A stretch of DNA of 64,000 nt. Origin: Succinimonas sp045124755 (lineage in GTDB: Bacteria; Pseudomonadota; Gammaproteobacteria; Enterobacterales; Succinivibrionaceae). This document shows positions 27,577 to 37,116 of the stretch, piece by piece. Numbering within the stretch: position 1 is the stretch's first letter; every line of letters begins with the position of its first letter. Made by a program: the position numbers and the translations under genes. The notes beneath the pieces are model-generated. The model did no database searches. It worked only from the letters and a program-made list of their open reading frames with translations, and was not told the origin of the DNA. Location: the NCBI RefSeq assembly GCF_045124755.1, contig NZ_JBGVMK010000140.1, one strand, 5' to 3'.

Positions 27577-28758
27577 ATGACCACCGCGCACATTATCATG
27601 GCCACCCTGTGGAAACGCGCCATTCTCCCGCCGTTTCTGAAGGGATCCCGCATCAGCTTTCTGAGGTTAAAAACCGCGCGGCGTTATCTTGATGCGGGCC
27701 GGATCGGGGAAATCTTCGCGGCGGGGGATCAGGCGGTTTTCTGGGGCGCTCTGGAAGCCAAAAACCCGGAGCTCCGGAGACTCGCTCAGGATCTCGTCTC
27801 CCGGGGCATCACGGTGATACGGGCCGAGGATGCCTTTATCCGCTCCAACGGCCTCGGCTGCAACTATTACTATCCCTACTCCCTGGCCTTTGACGAAACC
27901 GGCATTTACTATGATCCCTGCCGGCCCTCGGATCTGGAAAGCATCCTCAGGCATCTCCGGGAACGCCCGGACTATCAGGATCTCCGCCTCCGCGGGGAAA
28001 AGCTCCGGGATCTGATTATCAAGGGCGGGATCACCAAGTACCGCTCCGGAATAACCCCAAAACCGGTTCCGGCAGTAACCGCTCTCCTCCGGGACAATCC
28101 CGGCAATTACGACAGGGTGATCTTCATTCCCGCCCAGGTGGATAACGATGCCTCGGTCATTACCGGGGGCCTTGGGTACACCAATATCTCCCTCCTCCGC
28201 CGGGTAAGAAAGGACAATCCCCGGGCCCTTATCATGGTAAAAATCCATCCTGACGTTCTTAACGGCCTCCGCGAGGGGCTTCCGGAGGCGGAGGAGCTCC
28301 AAAGACTGGCTGACTATATTGCCGCACCTGACACGGGCGCTCCGGATCTCGCGGAGATCGCCGATGAGGTGCACACCATAAGCTCCCTTGCGGGATTCGA
28401 AGCCCTGCTCCGGGGCAAAAAAACAGTGGTGTACGGGATGCCCTTCTATGCCGGCTACGGCCTTACCCGGGATGTCAGCATTGAGGACGTAAACGAAATC
28501 GCCCGGGCGGCTGCGCTCCGCCGCGGAAACTCCATACGGGATCTCACGGATCTCATTATCGGGGCCCTTCTTCTTTACCCCCGGTACTATAACTGGGATA
28601 CCGGAGCCGCAGCCACGGCCGAGGAGATTGCGGAAACCCTGATGTCACATCCTGAGGGCACGCGGTATCACCGGGTTTTTCAGGGGGGAGTGAGGATTTA
28701 TGCCGGGATAATGAAGGTCTGGCGAATGCTTGCAGGAAGGAGCTCCCGAATGGGGTAA
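27577..28758 (+). CDS. KpsC-like capsule polysaccharide glycosyltransferase (single-domain beta-Kdo transferase)
   Basis: 393 residues. Signature segments of the KpsC/WcbA-type Kdo transferases are present in order: EDAFIRSNGLG (about 87-97), YYDPCRPSDLESIL (about 110-123), VIFIPAQVDNDASV (about 184-197), MVKIHPDV (about 220-227) and VHTISSLAGFEALLRGKKTVVYGMPFYAGYGLT (about 265-297). KpsC has two such modules; this protein has one. These enzymes build the beta-Kdo linker that anchors capsule or related surface glycans. No other capsule gene is next to it. AAAGGA lies about 10 bases before the ATG; the 228-base gap from the rhombosortase shows no terminator. Confidence 0.85.
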   Translation: MTTAHIIMATLWKRAILPPFLKGSRISFLRLKTARRYLDAGRIGEIFAAGDQAVFWGALEAKNPELRRLAQDLVSRGITVIRAEDAFIRSNGLGCNYYYPYSLAFDETGIYYDPCRPSDLESILRHLRERPDYQDLRLRGEKLRDLIIKGGITKYRSGITPKPVPAVTALLRDNPGNYDRVIFIPAQVDNDASVITGGLGYTNISLLRRVRKDNPRALIMVKIHPDVLNGLREGLPEAEELQRLADYIAAPDTGAPDLAEIADEVHTISSLAGFEALLRGKKTVVYGMPFYAGYGLTRDVSIEDVNEIARAAALRRGNSIRDLTDLIIGALLLYPRYYNWDTGAAATAEEIAETLMSHPEGTRYHRVFQGGVRIYAGIMKVWRMLAGRSSRMG

Positions 28759-28911
28759 AAACTCCCCGAAAAGGATTCCCGCTCACCTGATGCCAAGGGA
28801 ATGCTTTCAGGAAAAATCTTCCCGCTGATTTTCTTTATCCCGGGCTTCCCTCTTTCTGATTCCGGGGGAGGAAGATTAAGGGCCGCTAAAACAATCCGCC
28901 TCTTTAATGCG

Positions 28912-28935
28912 AAAACCCCGCAGGGATCTGCGGGG
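28912..28935 (-). terminator. Terminator after serC
   Basis: On the minus strand CCCCGCA and TGCGGGG (28916-28922 and 28929-28935) form a stem with a 6-base loop, followed by TTTT. It could also work in the plus direction for the KpsC-like gene, where GCTTTCTTTT follows. Confidence 0.7.
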
Positions 28936-29006
28936 TGCTTTCTTTTAAAGAGAGCGGACGAAAAAGACGCTCCCGTCTTCGGCATCGCTCCTGAAAATGC
29001 TCAGGC

Positions 29007-30095
29007 TCAGTGCCGGCTCTTAAAGGCCGCCATAAAATCAGTAAGAGCCTTAACGCCTTCCAGCGGCATGGCATTATAAAGGCTGGCCCGCATGCCGCCC
29101 AGCACGCGATGTCCCTTGAGGCCGCTGAGACCGGCTTCCTTGGCTTCCTTCAGGAAAGCATCGCTCAGGCTCTCGTCCCGGAGATTGAATACCACATTCA
29201 TGCGGGAACGGTACTGAGGATCCACCTTGTTCACATAATAGCCATCGGAAGAATCAATGCAGTCGTAAAGGAGCGCGGCCTTTTCCTTATTGCGCTGTTC
29301 CATGGCCTCGAGACCGCCGATTTCGTCCTTGATCCACTTGAATACCAGTCCGGACAGATACCAGGCAAAGGTATTCGGGGTATTGAACATGGATCCCTTG
29401 TCCCGGGTGATCTGGAAGCTGGACACATCCGGAGTGAACGGAGCCGGTTCCTTAATGAGATCATCGCGGATAATAACCACGCAGAAGCCGGAGGGGCCGA
29501 TATTCTTCTGAGCGCCGGCATAGATAATGCCGTACTTGGTCACATCCAGCGGACGGGAGAGAATAGTAGAGGAAGCATCGGCGATCAAAGGAACGCTGCC
29601 GGTATCCAGGGGTTCAAAGATTTCGATGCCGTGAATGGTTTCATTCATGCAGTAATGCACATAGGAGGCAGCGGGATCCAGCTTAAGAGCATCCATATTG
29701 AGAGAATGCTGTCCCTTATCGTTCAGGCATTCCAGTTCCAGGGCATTCACTCTGGTATATTTTTTGGCTTCCTTGAGAGCATAGCCGGACCAGGCTCCGG
29801 TATGGACATAGTCGGCAGAGCCGTCCTTGGAGGCCAGATTCATGGGAACATTGGCAAACATGCCCCGGCCGCCGCCGTGCATGAACAGCACCTGATAATT
29901 ATCCGGAAGCCGCAGGATATCCCGAAGATCCTGAACCGCTTCATCGGCAAGAGCCTGATATTCCTTGGAGCGATGAGACATTTCGATAACGCTCATGCCC
30001 AGTCCGTTATAGTTAAGAAATTCCTTCTGCGCCCGGGCCATTACCGGTTCCGGAAGCATAGAAGGTCCAGCTGAAAAATTATAAACTTTAGTCAT
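29007..30095 (-). CDS. serC: Phosphoserine aminotransferase
   Basis: 362 residues, the standard length. It makes 3-phosphoserine from 3-phosphohydroxypyruvate and glutamate (serine synthesis) and serves vitamin B6 synthesis. The start MTKVYNFSAGPSMLPEPV is the family hallmark; MHGGGRGMFANVPMNL (about 73-88), IADASSTILSRPLDV and the PLP-lysine segment IIYAGAQKNIGPSG are intact, as is GGMRASLYNAMPLEGV near the C-terminus. It stands alone and has its own terminator. Confidence 0.97.
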   Translation of the reverse strand: MTKVYNFSAGPSMLPEPVMARAQKEFLNYNGLGMSVIEMSHRSKEYQALADEAVQDLRDILRLPDNYQVLFMHGGGRGMFANVPMNLASKDGSADYVHTGAWSGYALKEAKKYTRVNALELECLNDKGQHSLNMDALKLDPAASYVHYCMNETIHGIEIFEPLDTGSVPLIADASSTILSRPLDVTKYGIIYAGAQKNIGPSGFCVVIIRDDLIKEPAPFTPDVSSFQITRDKGSMFNTPNTFAWYLSGLVFKWIKDEIGGLEAMEQRNKEKAALLYDCIDSSDGYYVNKVDPQYRSRMNVVFNLRDESLSDAFLKEAKEAGLSGLKGHRVLGGMRASLYNAMPLEGVKALTDFMAAFKSRH

Positions 30096-30486
30096 CTCAA
30101 AGCGGCCTTTGGAAAGTTGGAAATAAAGGTGTTCCTGCCTTTATCGCATCTGACGGACACGGCGGTAAGCCGGAATCCGGTCAATCACGGCGCCGCGGGC
30201 AGCCTGCCCCGGGCAGAACTCCATAGCGGCTCCGGAGAAGCATCCCCGGCCCGAAAATTATATCATAATTGGCCGCGGCATTTTTAACCTTCCGAGAAGG
30301 CCTCCTGGCAGAAAAGCCCGGGAAAGCCGGGAAATGACAGGATCTTCCCGGCCCTGACGCATAATGTTACCTCCGATTCCGCCGGCTCCCCTGCCGTTAC
30401 AGCCTTCTCTCTTCCGGCGCTTAGCATCCCGGCCGCAAATGAGGTACACTGATCCCGCGCCCAGGCGAAAAATGAAAGGAGCCGTC
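30096..30486. promoter_or_regulatory. Divergent intergenic region serC / acetyltransferase
   Basis: 391 bp that must hold promoters for both divergent genes. No specific promoter or operator stands out. Confidence 0.35.
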
Positions 30487-31062
30487 ATGACAGCAAAAGC
30501 CCCCCTTAATCAGGTAACGCTAAGTCCGCTGGATCCCCGGGATCAGGAACAGTTTATCACCGCTAATCAAACCGCATTCAACTACGGAGCTCTGGAAGAA
30601 TTCGGGTTACGAGACGATCATTTTGAGGAAGACGGGAATATTATTTCGCGGGATACCATTCGGGATGCCATTTCCGCGGGAACCGCCTTCCGCATCATCG
30701 CAGACGGCAAGCCGGCCGGCGGCGTTGTTATCAGAACCGCCGGAAACCGGGGTTACCTGGATCTCCTCTTTGTGGCTCCGGAACTCCACAGCCGCGGCAT
30801 CGGCGCTGCAGCCTGGCAGGCTGTTGAAAGGATGCATTCCGAAATTACCGTCTGGGAAACCGTAACGCCGTATTTTGAAAAAAGAAACATCCACTTCTAC
30901 GTTAACCGCCTGGGCTTTCGGATCGTGGAATTCTTTAACAGTCATCACCCCGATCCGCATGAACCTGAAGCCGAAGGCACCGGAAACAGCAGCTCCGGCC
31001 ATAGCGGCCCTCCTGATGAAATGTTCCGCTTTGAAAAGGAGATAAAACTGCCATCACGCTGA
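30487..31062 (+). CDS. GNAT family N-acetyltransferase
   Basis: 191 residues from the ATG at 30487, chosen for AAAGGAG 6 bases upstream; the longer frame from 30364 begins with a proline-rich, non-protein-like extension. The acetyl-CoA binding motif A is seen as LLFVAPELHSRGIGAAAWQAVE (about 93-114, RGIGAA loop), followed by the late GNAT pattern FEKRNIHFYVNRLGFRIVEF (130-149). The C-terminus (about 151-191) is an extra hydrophilic tail with HHPDPHEPEAEG. The substrate cannot be predicted. Confidence 0.88.
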   Translation: MTAKAPLNQVTLSPLDPRDQEQFITANQTAFNYGALEEFGLRDDHFEEDGNIISRDTIRDAISAGTAFRIIADGKPAGGVVIRTAGNRGYLDLLFVAPELHSRGIGAAAWQAVERMHSEITVWETVTPYFEKRNIHFYVNRLGFRIVEFFNSHHPDPHEPEAEGTGNSSSGHSGPPDEMFRFEKEIKLPSR

Positions 31063-31887
31063 AACCATCCGGTTTCCGGGAATTTTAAGATCGCCGGAAC
31101 CAGCAAGGAAGCCACTGCCCCATGACGGGAACAAGACTCCTTTGATGACACCGGAATCCCAGGGGCCTCATGATTTCCGCCCCTGAGGTTCTCCCGCGCC
31201 GTTCGGATTCCCGGCGCGCCTGACCTCCCTTTATCCGGGGGATATTTGCGGGCGGTTTCCGGTATTTTCCGTTCCGGTCATTCAGTTTCCGGTTTTCCCG
31301 CCGCAGAAAACGTTCTATCTCCCAACTGTTCATAAAAGACTTTTGTCATTAATCGGTATCATGGGCAGGATTTCAGAAATCAACGACGTTTTAGGAGCCG
31401 GATACCCTCAAACTTACATATAGATTATAATCTGGTTATTTAAGTAACAGCAGCAGCACTGCTCTCAGTAACATCTTAATTCATAAAATCTGCCAGTCTC
31501 GGAAGTTCTCTCCAAAAATATCGCCGCGGTCAAACCATGCTGTGGATAACTCAGATGTCTGGACGCTCCCGGGGACAAAAAGATATTCACAGTTAACCCT
31601 CTTGCTGTCATCAGCTTCAAAACCCTTGTATTACAAAGACTTGTGCTGCTAATGTTATATTTTTGCGATCGGTTTTGGAACAGGATAATAATAGCCATCA
31701 TCAGAATTAAAATTTTAGCACATCCGTTATACACAACTATAAAAAGTAAACTCAGCTCGTAACGAATTAGCATATTATCGCTATGATATACACACATTTT
31801 CACAACCTTAAAAAATATTGTTTTCCTGTTTACAGATGATAAATATCGTCTATACTATGAAACATCGTTTTTCCATCAGGTAGTATC
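31063..31887. other. AT-rich intergenic region before the Rpn nuclease gene
   Basis: 825 bp. The first 280 bp are GC-rich like the host genes; from about 31340 the composition shifts to AT-rich and stays so through the Rpn gene. A 112-codon minus frame (31465-31803) has no ribosome site or family features and is not called. No inverted repeats typical of an insertion-sequence end were recognised. Confidence 0.4.
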
Positions 31888-33003
31888 ATGGCCAAAAAGA
31901 TATTAAAAAACCGGCGGCAAGCCGAGATTGCAAAAGAAAAAAGTCAAAGACTGCTTTGTGATTCCGTTTTTAAGCTCCTGTTCAGTGACACAGAGAATGT
32001 TATGAAACTCTACAATGAGCTAAGCGGCTCAACCAGCAAGATCAGAAACAAGAGAAAAATATCCATTGAAACTCTCACCGATATGACGCTGTCAACTTCG
32101 CTGAGAAACGATCTGGGTTTTTCTGTCACCGTCGGGAAAAAATCCCGCCTTTATCTTGTGGAAGCTCAGAGCACCCCTTGTCCCAATATTGAGCTCAGAA
32201 TGAATGAATATCTTGTCAGTTCCTACCGGCAGTATATTCACCGCCACAAACTGAAGGATATGCGTTACGACAAGCAGAAAAAAATGCATCTTCCGGCGCC
32301 CGAATTCTATGTCATCGCCTCTTACGATTACGGCTCCCGCAATCCCCGGAAAAAAGAATATACCTTTTCTGAAATGTTTGACAGTATGCCAAAAAGCAAG
32401 TACGACTTTACGGTCTTTGTAATCGATGATGAAAACAAAGAAACAATTTCAGGGCAATATGTCGGGTTTTGCAAAATTTACAAAAAATTCACCAAAAAGA
32501 GACGATCTGACATAAAATCAAAGGAGAAATGCGGTATGAACAACAAGACGACCAGCGATCAGACCAACAACCAGACTACAGATGATCAGACGATTATGCG
32601 CGAGGTCATTGAAGAATGTCAAAGCAAGGGATACCTGGTATCTTTTCTTGAAAAGCACCGAAATGAACTGGAGAACATCATGATTGAAGAAATGGAGTAC
32701 GCAGAATCTTTCGATGAATATATGGAAAGAGCCAACAAAGAAGCCGTCAAAAAGGCAAAACCTCGTATTGCTAAAGAAGCTGTCAAAAAGGCCGAACCTG
32801 GTATCATTGAAAAACATAAGCCAAGTATCATTGCAGAGGCTAAACCTATTATCATTGAAGAGGCCAGACCAGAAATTGAGCAGAACCTTCTTGAAAAATT
32901 GTACAGCTACATAATGCTCTGCAAGGAAGGAAAAATGTCGATAAAGACGGCCGCCCAAAAGCTGAACATGCCTCCTTCCAAATTCAAGGCATTCGTCTCC
33001 TAA
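31888..33003 (+). CDS. Rpn-family recombination-promoting nuclease / putative transposase (PD-(D/E)XK)
   Basis: 371 residues. The N-terminal nuclease part has DSVFKLLFSDTENVMKLYNEL, then NDLGFSVTVGKKSRLYLVEAQST with likely catalytic Asp75 and Glu92-x-Gln94, and RMNEYLVSSYRQYI; this is the PD-(D/E)XK layout of the Rpn/transposase_31 group. The C-terminal third is a charged, repetitive helix (EAVKKAKPRI, EAVKKAEPGI, EAKPIIIEEA) ending in a small helix-turn-helix-like segment (SIKTAAQKLNMPPSKFKAFV). Known Rpn proteins are DNA endonucleases that promote RecA-independent recombination. The gene is AT-rich relative to its neighbours, indicating transfer. A broken second copy of its 3' end follows. 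Confidence 0.85.
   Translation: MAKKILKNRRQAEIAKEKSQRLLCDSVFKLLFSDTENVMKLYNELSGSTSKIRNKRKISIETLTDMTLSTSLRNDLGFSVTVGKKSRLYLVEAQSTPCPNIELRMNEYLVSSYRQYIHRHKLKDMRYDKQKKMHLPAPEFYVIASYDYGSRNPRKKEYTFSEMFDSMPKSKYDFTVFVIDDENKETISGQYVGFCKIYKKFTKKRRSDIKSKEKCGMNNKTTSDQTNNQTTDDQTIMREVIEECQSKGYLVSFLEKHRNELENIMIEEMEYAESFDEYMERANKEAVKKAKPRIAKEAVKKAEPGIIEKHKPSIIAEAKPIIIEEARPEIEQNLLEKLYSYIMLCKEGKMSIKTAAQKLNMPPSKFKAFVS
32673..32733 (+). repeat. Direct repeat, copy 1 (inside Rpn nuclease gene)
   Basis: 61 bases from GAACATCATGATTG to GGAAAGAGCC, repeated at 33126-33186 with only two differences (59 of 61 identical), offset 453 bases. Confidence 0.9.
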
Positions 33004-33095
33004 GGGAAAAACTTTAACTCGTCAGTCCTTTGGATGCTTAACAGAACCGGCATAGTCACATGTCGGTTCCGGGGGGGGTTCTAAACAAAGATATC

Positions 33096-33324
33096 TGTTT
33101 TCTTAAAGTGCCAGAAGGAGCCCAAGAACATCATGATTGCAGAAATGGAGTACGCTGAATCTTTCGATGAATATATGGAAAGAGCCTTAAATAAGGCCAA
33201 AAAAGAGGGCAGAAAAGAGGCCGTCGAAGAAGCTGTTAAAAAGGCCGAACCTCTTATCGCCAAAGAAGCAGCTGCCAAAAAGCTTGACATGACTCTTGCG
33301 CAATTCGAGACACTCTTCTGCTAA
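33096..33324 (+). pseudogene. 3'-end remnant of a second Rpn-family nuclease gene
   Basis: The frame reads VFLKCQKEPKNIMIAEMEYAE..., homologous to residues about 250-300 and to the end of the intact upstream Rpn protein, with its own C-terminus (AAAKKLDMTLAQFETLFC resembling the intact AAQKLNMPPSKFKAFV). Everything upstream, including the nuclease core, is missing. A short 63-codon frame from 33133 exists but lacks a ribosome site. Best read as the leftover of a tandem duplication after deletion. Confidence 0.75.
33126..33186 (+). repeat. Direct repeat, copy 2 (in Rpn remnant)
   Basis: Partner of 32673-32733; 59 of 61 bases identical. Recombination between the two would remove 453 bases. Confidence 0.9.
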
Positions 33325-33589
33325 AACTGAAATTTTGACCTAATCAAGCTTTGAGGTTAACATAACCGACAAGATTCACTGCGCCGGGATCAGCTTAACC
33401 GCTTTTCATTTTTCAGAAAAAGCCGGGGTTCTGAAGTTCCTGTCTTCTTACCTGATATCTTTTCCCCGGCCGGTTTTTCGGATCATATCTTATTATTCCT
33501 GAGCCGCCCTTTCCGGGGCTATCTCCCTAAACATGATCATCCTTGAGCGTCTTGTCCCGGAGACACTTTGAGCTCACGCCGGAAGCAAT

Positions 33590-33618
33590 AAAAAAGGGCA
33601 GAAACTCAAAGTCTGCCC
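33590..33618 (-). terminator. Terminator after gyrA
   Basis: On the minus strand GGGCAGA (33612-33618) pairs with TCTGCCC (33596-33602), then six T. Confidence 0.85.
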
Positions 33619-33643
33619 TTCTCTTGTTCACCAGGAAATCACT

Positions 33644-36643
33644 TTACTCCTGAGCCGCGGGATCTCCGGTTTCGGGCTGAGCCTCGGCAGCATCAGAAGG
33701 AGCTGCTTCAGCATCATTTTCCCCTGCGGTCTCCCCGGCAGGATTTTCTCCGGCGCTGTTTTCCGGAACCTCTCCTGACGCCGCTCCGGCTTCGCTTTCG
33801 GGAGCGTTAAGACCTCTGATTTCAGCATCGTTTTCCAGATCCTCGCCCAGCACCTTCTCCACGGCAATGAGCTCGGAGTTCTCCCCGATGTTGATCAGCT
33901 TAACGCCCTGAGAGAAGCGGCCGCAAACCCGGATCTGCTCCACCTTGGTACGGATCAGAATGCCATCGCTGGTAATGAGCACGATCTGGTCGTTCATCTG
34001 AGCCTGCAGCACTCCCACCACCTGAGCCTGCTTGCCGTTATGCTGCGTGAGCTTAATGGACATTACGCCCTTGCAGTTACGGTTGCAGAGACGATACCGG
34101 GAGAGCGGGGTAAGCTTGCCGAGGCCGCTGGAGGACACAGTGAGCACCATGCCGGCATCCTGCTTGAATACCACCATGGAAACCACTTCGGCCCCCGGAG
34201 CCAGCTTGATGGCGCGAACGCCGCGGGAGGCGCGTCCGGAAGGACGAATGCCCTTGGCATCAGGAGCCGGATTCCAGTAGGAGGAAATATCCTTTTCCTG
34301 CGCTGCGGAAGCATCATCATCTCCTTCATCGGCATCATCATTATCGCCGGTTTCCTCGGCATCCGGGAGATCATCCTCAGCATCCTCATCGCCATCGGCG
34401 GCTGCGGCGCCGTAGTATTCGTTAAATACGGCCGCATAGCCATTGGATGCGAATACGCCGATAACATCCTTGCCTGCGGTAATGGCGCTCCCGGCCAGAG
34501 TATCGCCTTCCATGAATTTAATAGCCAGAATGCCGGTCTTGCGAAGATTCTTGAAGAGGGCCAAGCTGGTCTTTTTGATGAGACCTCTCTTGGTGATCAG
34601 CATGAGGTAGCGGTCTTCGTCAAACTTGTCCACCGGAAGAATGCTGATAATGCGCTCGTTCTCCTCCAGAGGCAGCAGGTTGACAATTGGCAGCCCCTTG
34701 GACTGGGACGAAGAGCTGGGCAGCTCATACACCTTCAGAGGATAGACCTTGCCGATGGAAGAGAAGCAGAGAATGGTATCGTGGGTATTTACAATGTAAA
34801 TGTTATCAATAACATCCTCATCCTTGACCTTGGCAGCTCTCTTGCCGCGGCCGCCGCGCTTCTGCTCGCGGTATTCGGCCAGAGGCTGATACTTGACGTA
34901 GCCGGTGCGGGACATGGTGATCACGGCAGTTTCCGGCACAATCAGATCCTCCATGGTGATTTCCGGACGTTCGCCCTGAATCTCGCTGCGGCGATCATCG
35001 CCGTAGGTGTCGCGGATCTCCCGGAGCTCCTTCCGGATAACATCCACCAGCACGGAGTCGTTTTCGAGAATTTCCAGGAAGGAACGGACTTTGGCAACCA
35101 GATCCTTATAGCCGTCCTGAACCTCGTTGTACTCCATGCCGGTCAGGCGGTGCAGCGGCATGTTGAGGATGCTCTCCGTCTGCCGATCCGAGAGATGATA
35201 GAGATTGCCGTGAATGCCGCAGGCCGGATCCTCCAGATCCTCCGGACGGCAGATTTCCGAACCGTCGGCGGCGCGGGCGATGAGCTCGGTCAGCAGGGAG
35301 AAATCCCAGCCGCGGCTCATGAGGGCGATCTTGGCATCGTTCTTATTGGCGGATTCCCGGATGATCCGAATCACCTCATCGATGTTGGAAAGAACCACCA
35401 GCATGCCTTCCAGGATGTGGGCCTGAGCGCGGGAACGCTTGAGGTCATGCACGGTTCTGCGGGTGATAACCTCGCGACGGTGCTTGATAAAGGCTTCCAG
35501 AATCTGCTTGAGATTCATGACCTCCGGATGCCCGTCATTGAGGGCCAGCATGTTAATGCCGTAGCTGATCTGCATATTGGTGCGCTTGAACAGCTGATTC
35601 AGCAGGATTTCCGGAGCCTCGCCCTTTCTGATGCCGATAACCACCCGCACATCGTGATTCCGTCCGGAATAGTCGTTAACCTCGGTCAGTCCTTCAATGG
35701 TCTTTTCGCGGATGCAGGCGTTAATGCGGGTTACCAGCTCCTTCTTGTTCACATTGTAGGGAATTTCATCAATGACGATGCACTGCTTTTCTCCGGGCTT
35801 GCCTTCAATGTGGGTGCGGGATCTGATAATAATGGAACCGCGTCCGGTTTCGTAGGCCTCTCGCACGCCGGACACCCCGTAGATAATGCCGCCGGTGGGG
35901 AAATCGGGGCCCGGAACGAATTTCATGAGACCGTCAATGGTGATATTCGGATCGTCAAGCAGGGCAATGGAGGCATCAATAATCTCCCGCAAATTGTGGC
36001 TGGGAATATTGGTGGCCATACCCACGGCAATGCCCGAGGATCCGTTCACCAGAAGATTCGGGAAACGGTTCGGCATGACCGAAGGCATCATTTCGGAGCC
36101 GTCGTAATTAGGCACCTGATCCACGGTTTCCTTGAAATCATTGCGGGGGCCCAGATCCACCACCATTTCATTGGCAATGCGGGCCATCTTGATTTCGGTA
36201 TAACGCATGGCCGCAGCTCTGTCGCCGTCAAGGTTGCCGAAGTTTCCCTGCCCGATTACCAGAGGATACCGGAGAGAGAAATTCTGAGCCATGCGCACCA
36301 GAGTGTCATATGCGGATGTATCGCCGTGCGGGTGGTACTTACCGATAACGTCGCCCACCACCTTAGCTGACTTTACTGTTTTTCCGGTGCTGTCATAGCC
36401 GTTCATGTACATGGAAAACAGACAGCGGCGATGCACCGGCTTGAGGCCGTCCCGCACGTCCGGAAGAGCTCTGTCCACAATTACGCTCATGGCGTAATTG
36501 ATAAATGCGGTCTTTAACTGCTCGGTAATTCTTACCGGTCTGATATTCAATGGCTGAAGATGCGAATCCTCCGTCCGGGGCTGCTGCCCTTCTTCGGAAG
36601 TCTTTTCATCCTCAGGAGGATTATTATTCCCGTTATCGCTCAT
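33644..36643 (-). CDS. gyrA: DNA gyrase subunit A
   Basis: 999 residues from the ATG at 36643 (a frame from 36697 adds 18 unlikely residues). Landmarks: INYAMSVIVDRALPDVRDGLKPVHRR, the quinolone-resistance region HPHGDTSAYDTLVRMAQ (Thr at the E. coli Ser83 place, Asp at 87), catalytic tyrosine in AAMRYTEIKM, and the GyrA box QKRGGRG, which distinguishes it from ParC. The C-terminal beta-pinwheel carries an acidic insert of about 42 residues (about 743-786, runs of D, E and A) and a long acidic Ala/Glu-rich tail (about the last 70 residues), which make it longer than the 875 residues of E. coli GyrA. With GyrB it introduces negative supercoils using ATP. Confidence 0.97.
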   Translation of the reverse strand: MSDNGNNNPPEDEKTSEEGQQPRTEDSHLQPLNIRPVRITEQLKTAFINYAMSVIVDRALPDVRDGLKPVHRRCLFSMYMNGYDSTGKTVKSAKVVGDVIGKYHPHGDTSAYDTLVRMAQNFSLRYPLVIGQGNFGNLDGDRAAAMRYTEIKMARIANEMVVDLGPRNDFKETVDQVPNYDGSEMMPSVMPNRFPNLLVNGSSGIAVGMATNIPSHNLREIIDASIALLDDPNITIDGLMKFVPGPDFPTGGIIYGVSGVREAYETGRGSIIIRSRTHIEGKPGEKQCIVIDEIPYNVNKKELVTRINACIREKTIEGLTEVNDYSGRNHDVRVVIGIRKGEAPEILLNQLFKRTNMQISYGINMLALNDGHPEVMNLKQILEAFIKHRREVITRRTVHDLKRSRAQAHILEGMLVVLSNIDEVIRIIRESANKNDAKIALMSRGWDFSLLTELIARAADGSEICRPEDLEDPACGIHGNLYHLSDRQTESILNMPLHRLTGMEYNEVQDGYKDLVAKVRSFLEILENDSVLVDVIRKELREIRDTYGDDRRSEIQGERPEITMEDLIVPETAVITMSRTGYVKYQPLAEYREQKRGGRGKRAAKVKDEDVIDNIYIVNTHDTILCFSSIGKVYPLKVYELPSSSSQSKGLPIVNLLPLEENERIISILPVDKFDEDRYLMLITKRGLIKKTSLALFKNLRKTGILAIKFMEGDTLAGSAITAGKDVIGVFASNGYAAVFNEYYGAAAADGDEDAEDDLPDAEETGDNDDADEGDDDASAAQEKDISSYWNPAPDAKGIRPSGRASRGVRAIKLAPGAEVVSMVVFKQDAGMVLTVSSSGLGKLTPLSRYRLCNRNCKGVMSIKLTQHNGKQAQVVGVLQAQMNDQIVLITSDGILIRTKVEQIRVCGRFSQGVKLINIGENSELIAVEKVLGEDLENDAEIRGLNAPESEAGAASGEVPENSAGENPAGETAGENDAEAAPSDAAEAQPETGDPAAQE

Positions 36644-37116
36644 TTCACTGCTTCTCACAAAACAAACAAAAAATTTAACCCGCCCATTATAGCACAACCG
36701 GGGAAATTAAGCCCCGAAACCGCATGGAACGCCTTGCGGCTCATAAGTAAGGAACTCCGTCTCGGGGGCGAGGATCTGATAAAAACCTGCGAGGGAGCAA
36801 GAGGATGGAGAAAGAGGAGGGAGGAGGGAAAAGGAAACAAAATAATGAAGAAGCTCCCCCGGGAAATATCCTGAAAGGTTCCGGCCGCCCCGCTATGGCT
36901 TATTTTGCGGAAAAATTCCGGGGCTCTCCCGGAGGGCGGCTGCAACGTTTTCGGAAAACCGCAAAAAGTGGTACACTTCTGAGAACGCCGGGAGACCGAG
37001 ACCGGTTATCCCGCTCCCCTTCATTCTGAGACGCCCGAGAACCGCCCTTTCCCAGCGGACGCCGGGACTCAGGCGCCGCCAGCGAAATTCACATTGATTA
37101 AAGAGGTACTGACCAG
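36644..37116. promoter_or_regulatory. Divergent intergenic region gyrA / rdgC
   Basis: 473 bp between divergent genes. Contains a purine-rich G/A tract (about 36795-36850). No gene supported. gyrA promoters are often supercoiling-sensitive, but no specific element could be read here. Confidence 0.35.

Noticed and set aside
31465..31803. 112-codon minus frame upstream of the Rpn gene
   Set aside because: AT-rich intergenic sequence, no ribosome site, no recognisable features.
33133..33324. Independent 63-residue gene
   Set aside because: Its sequence is the homologous tail of the Rpn nuclease and homology begins before the ATG; better called a remnant.
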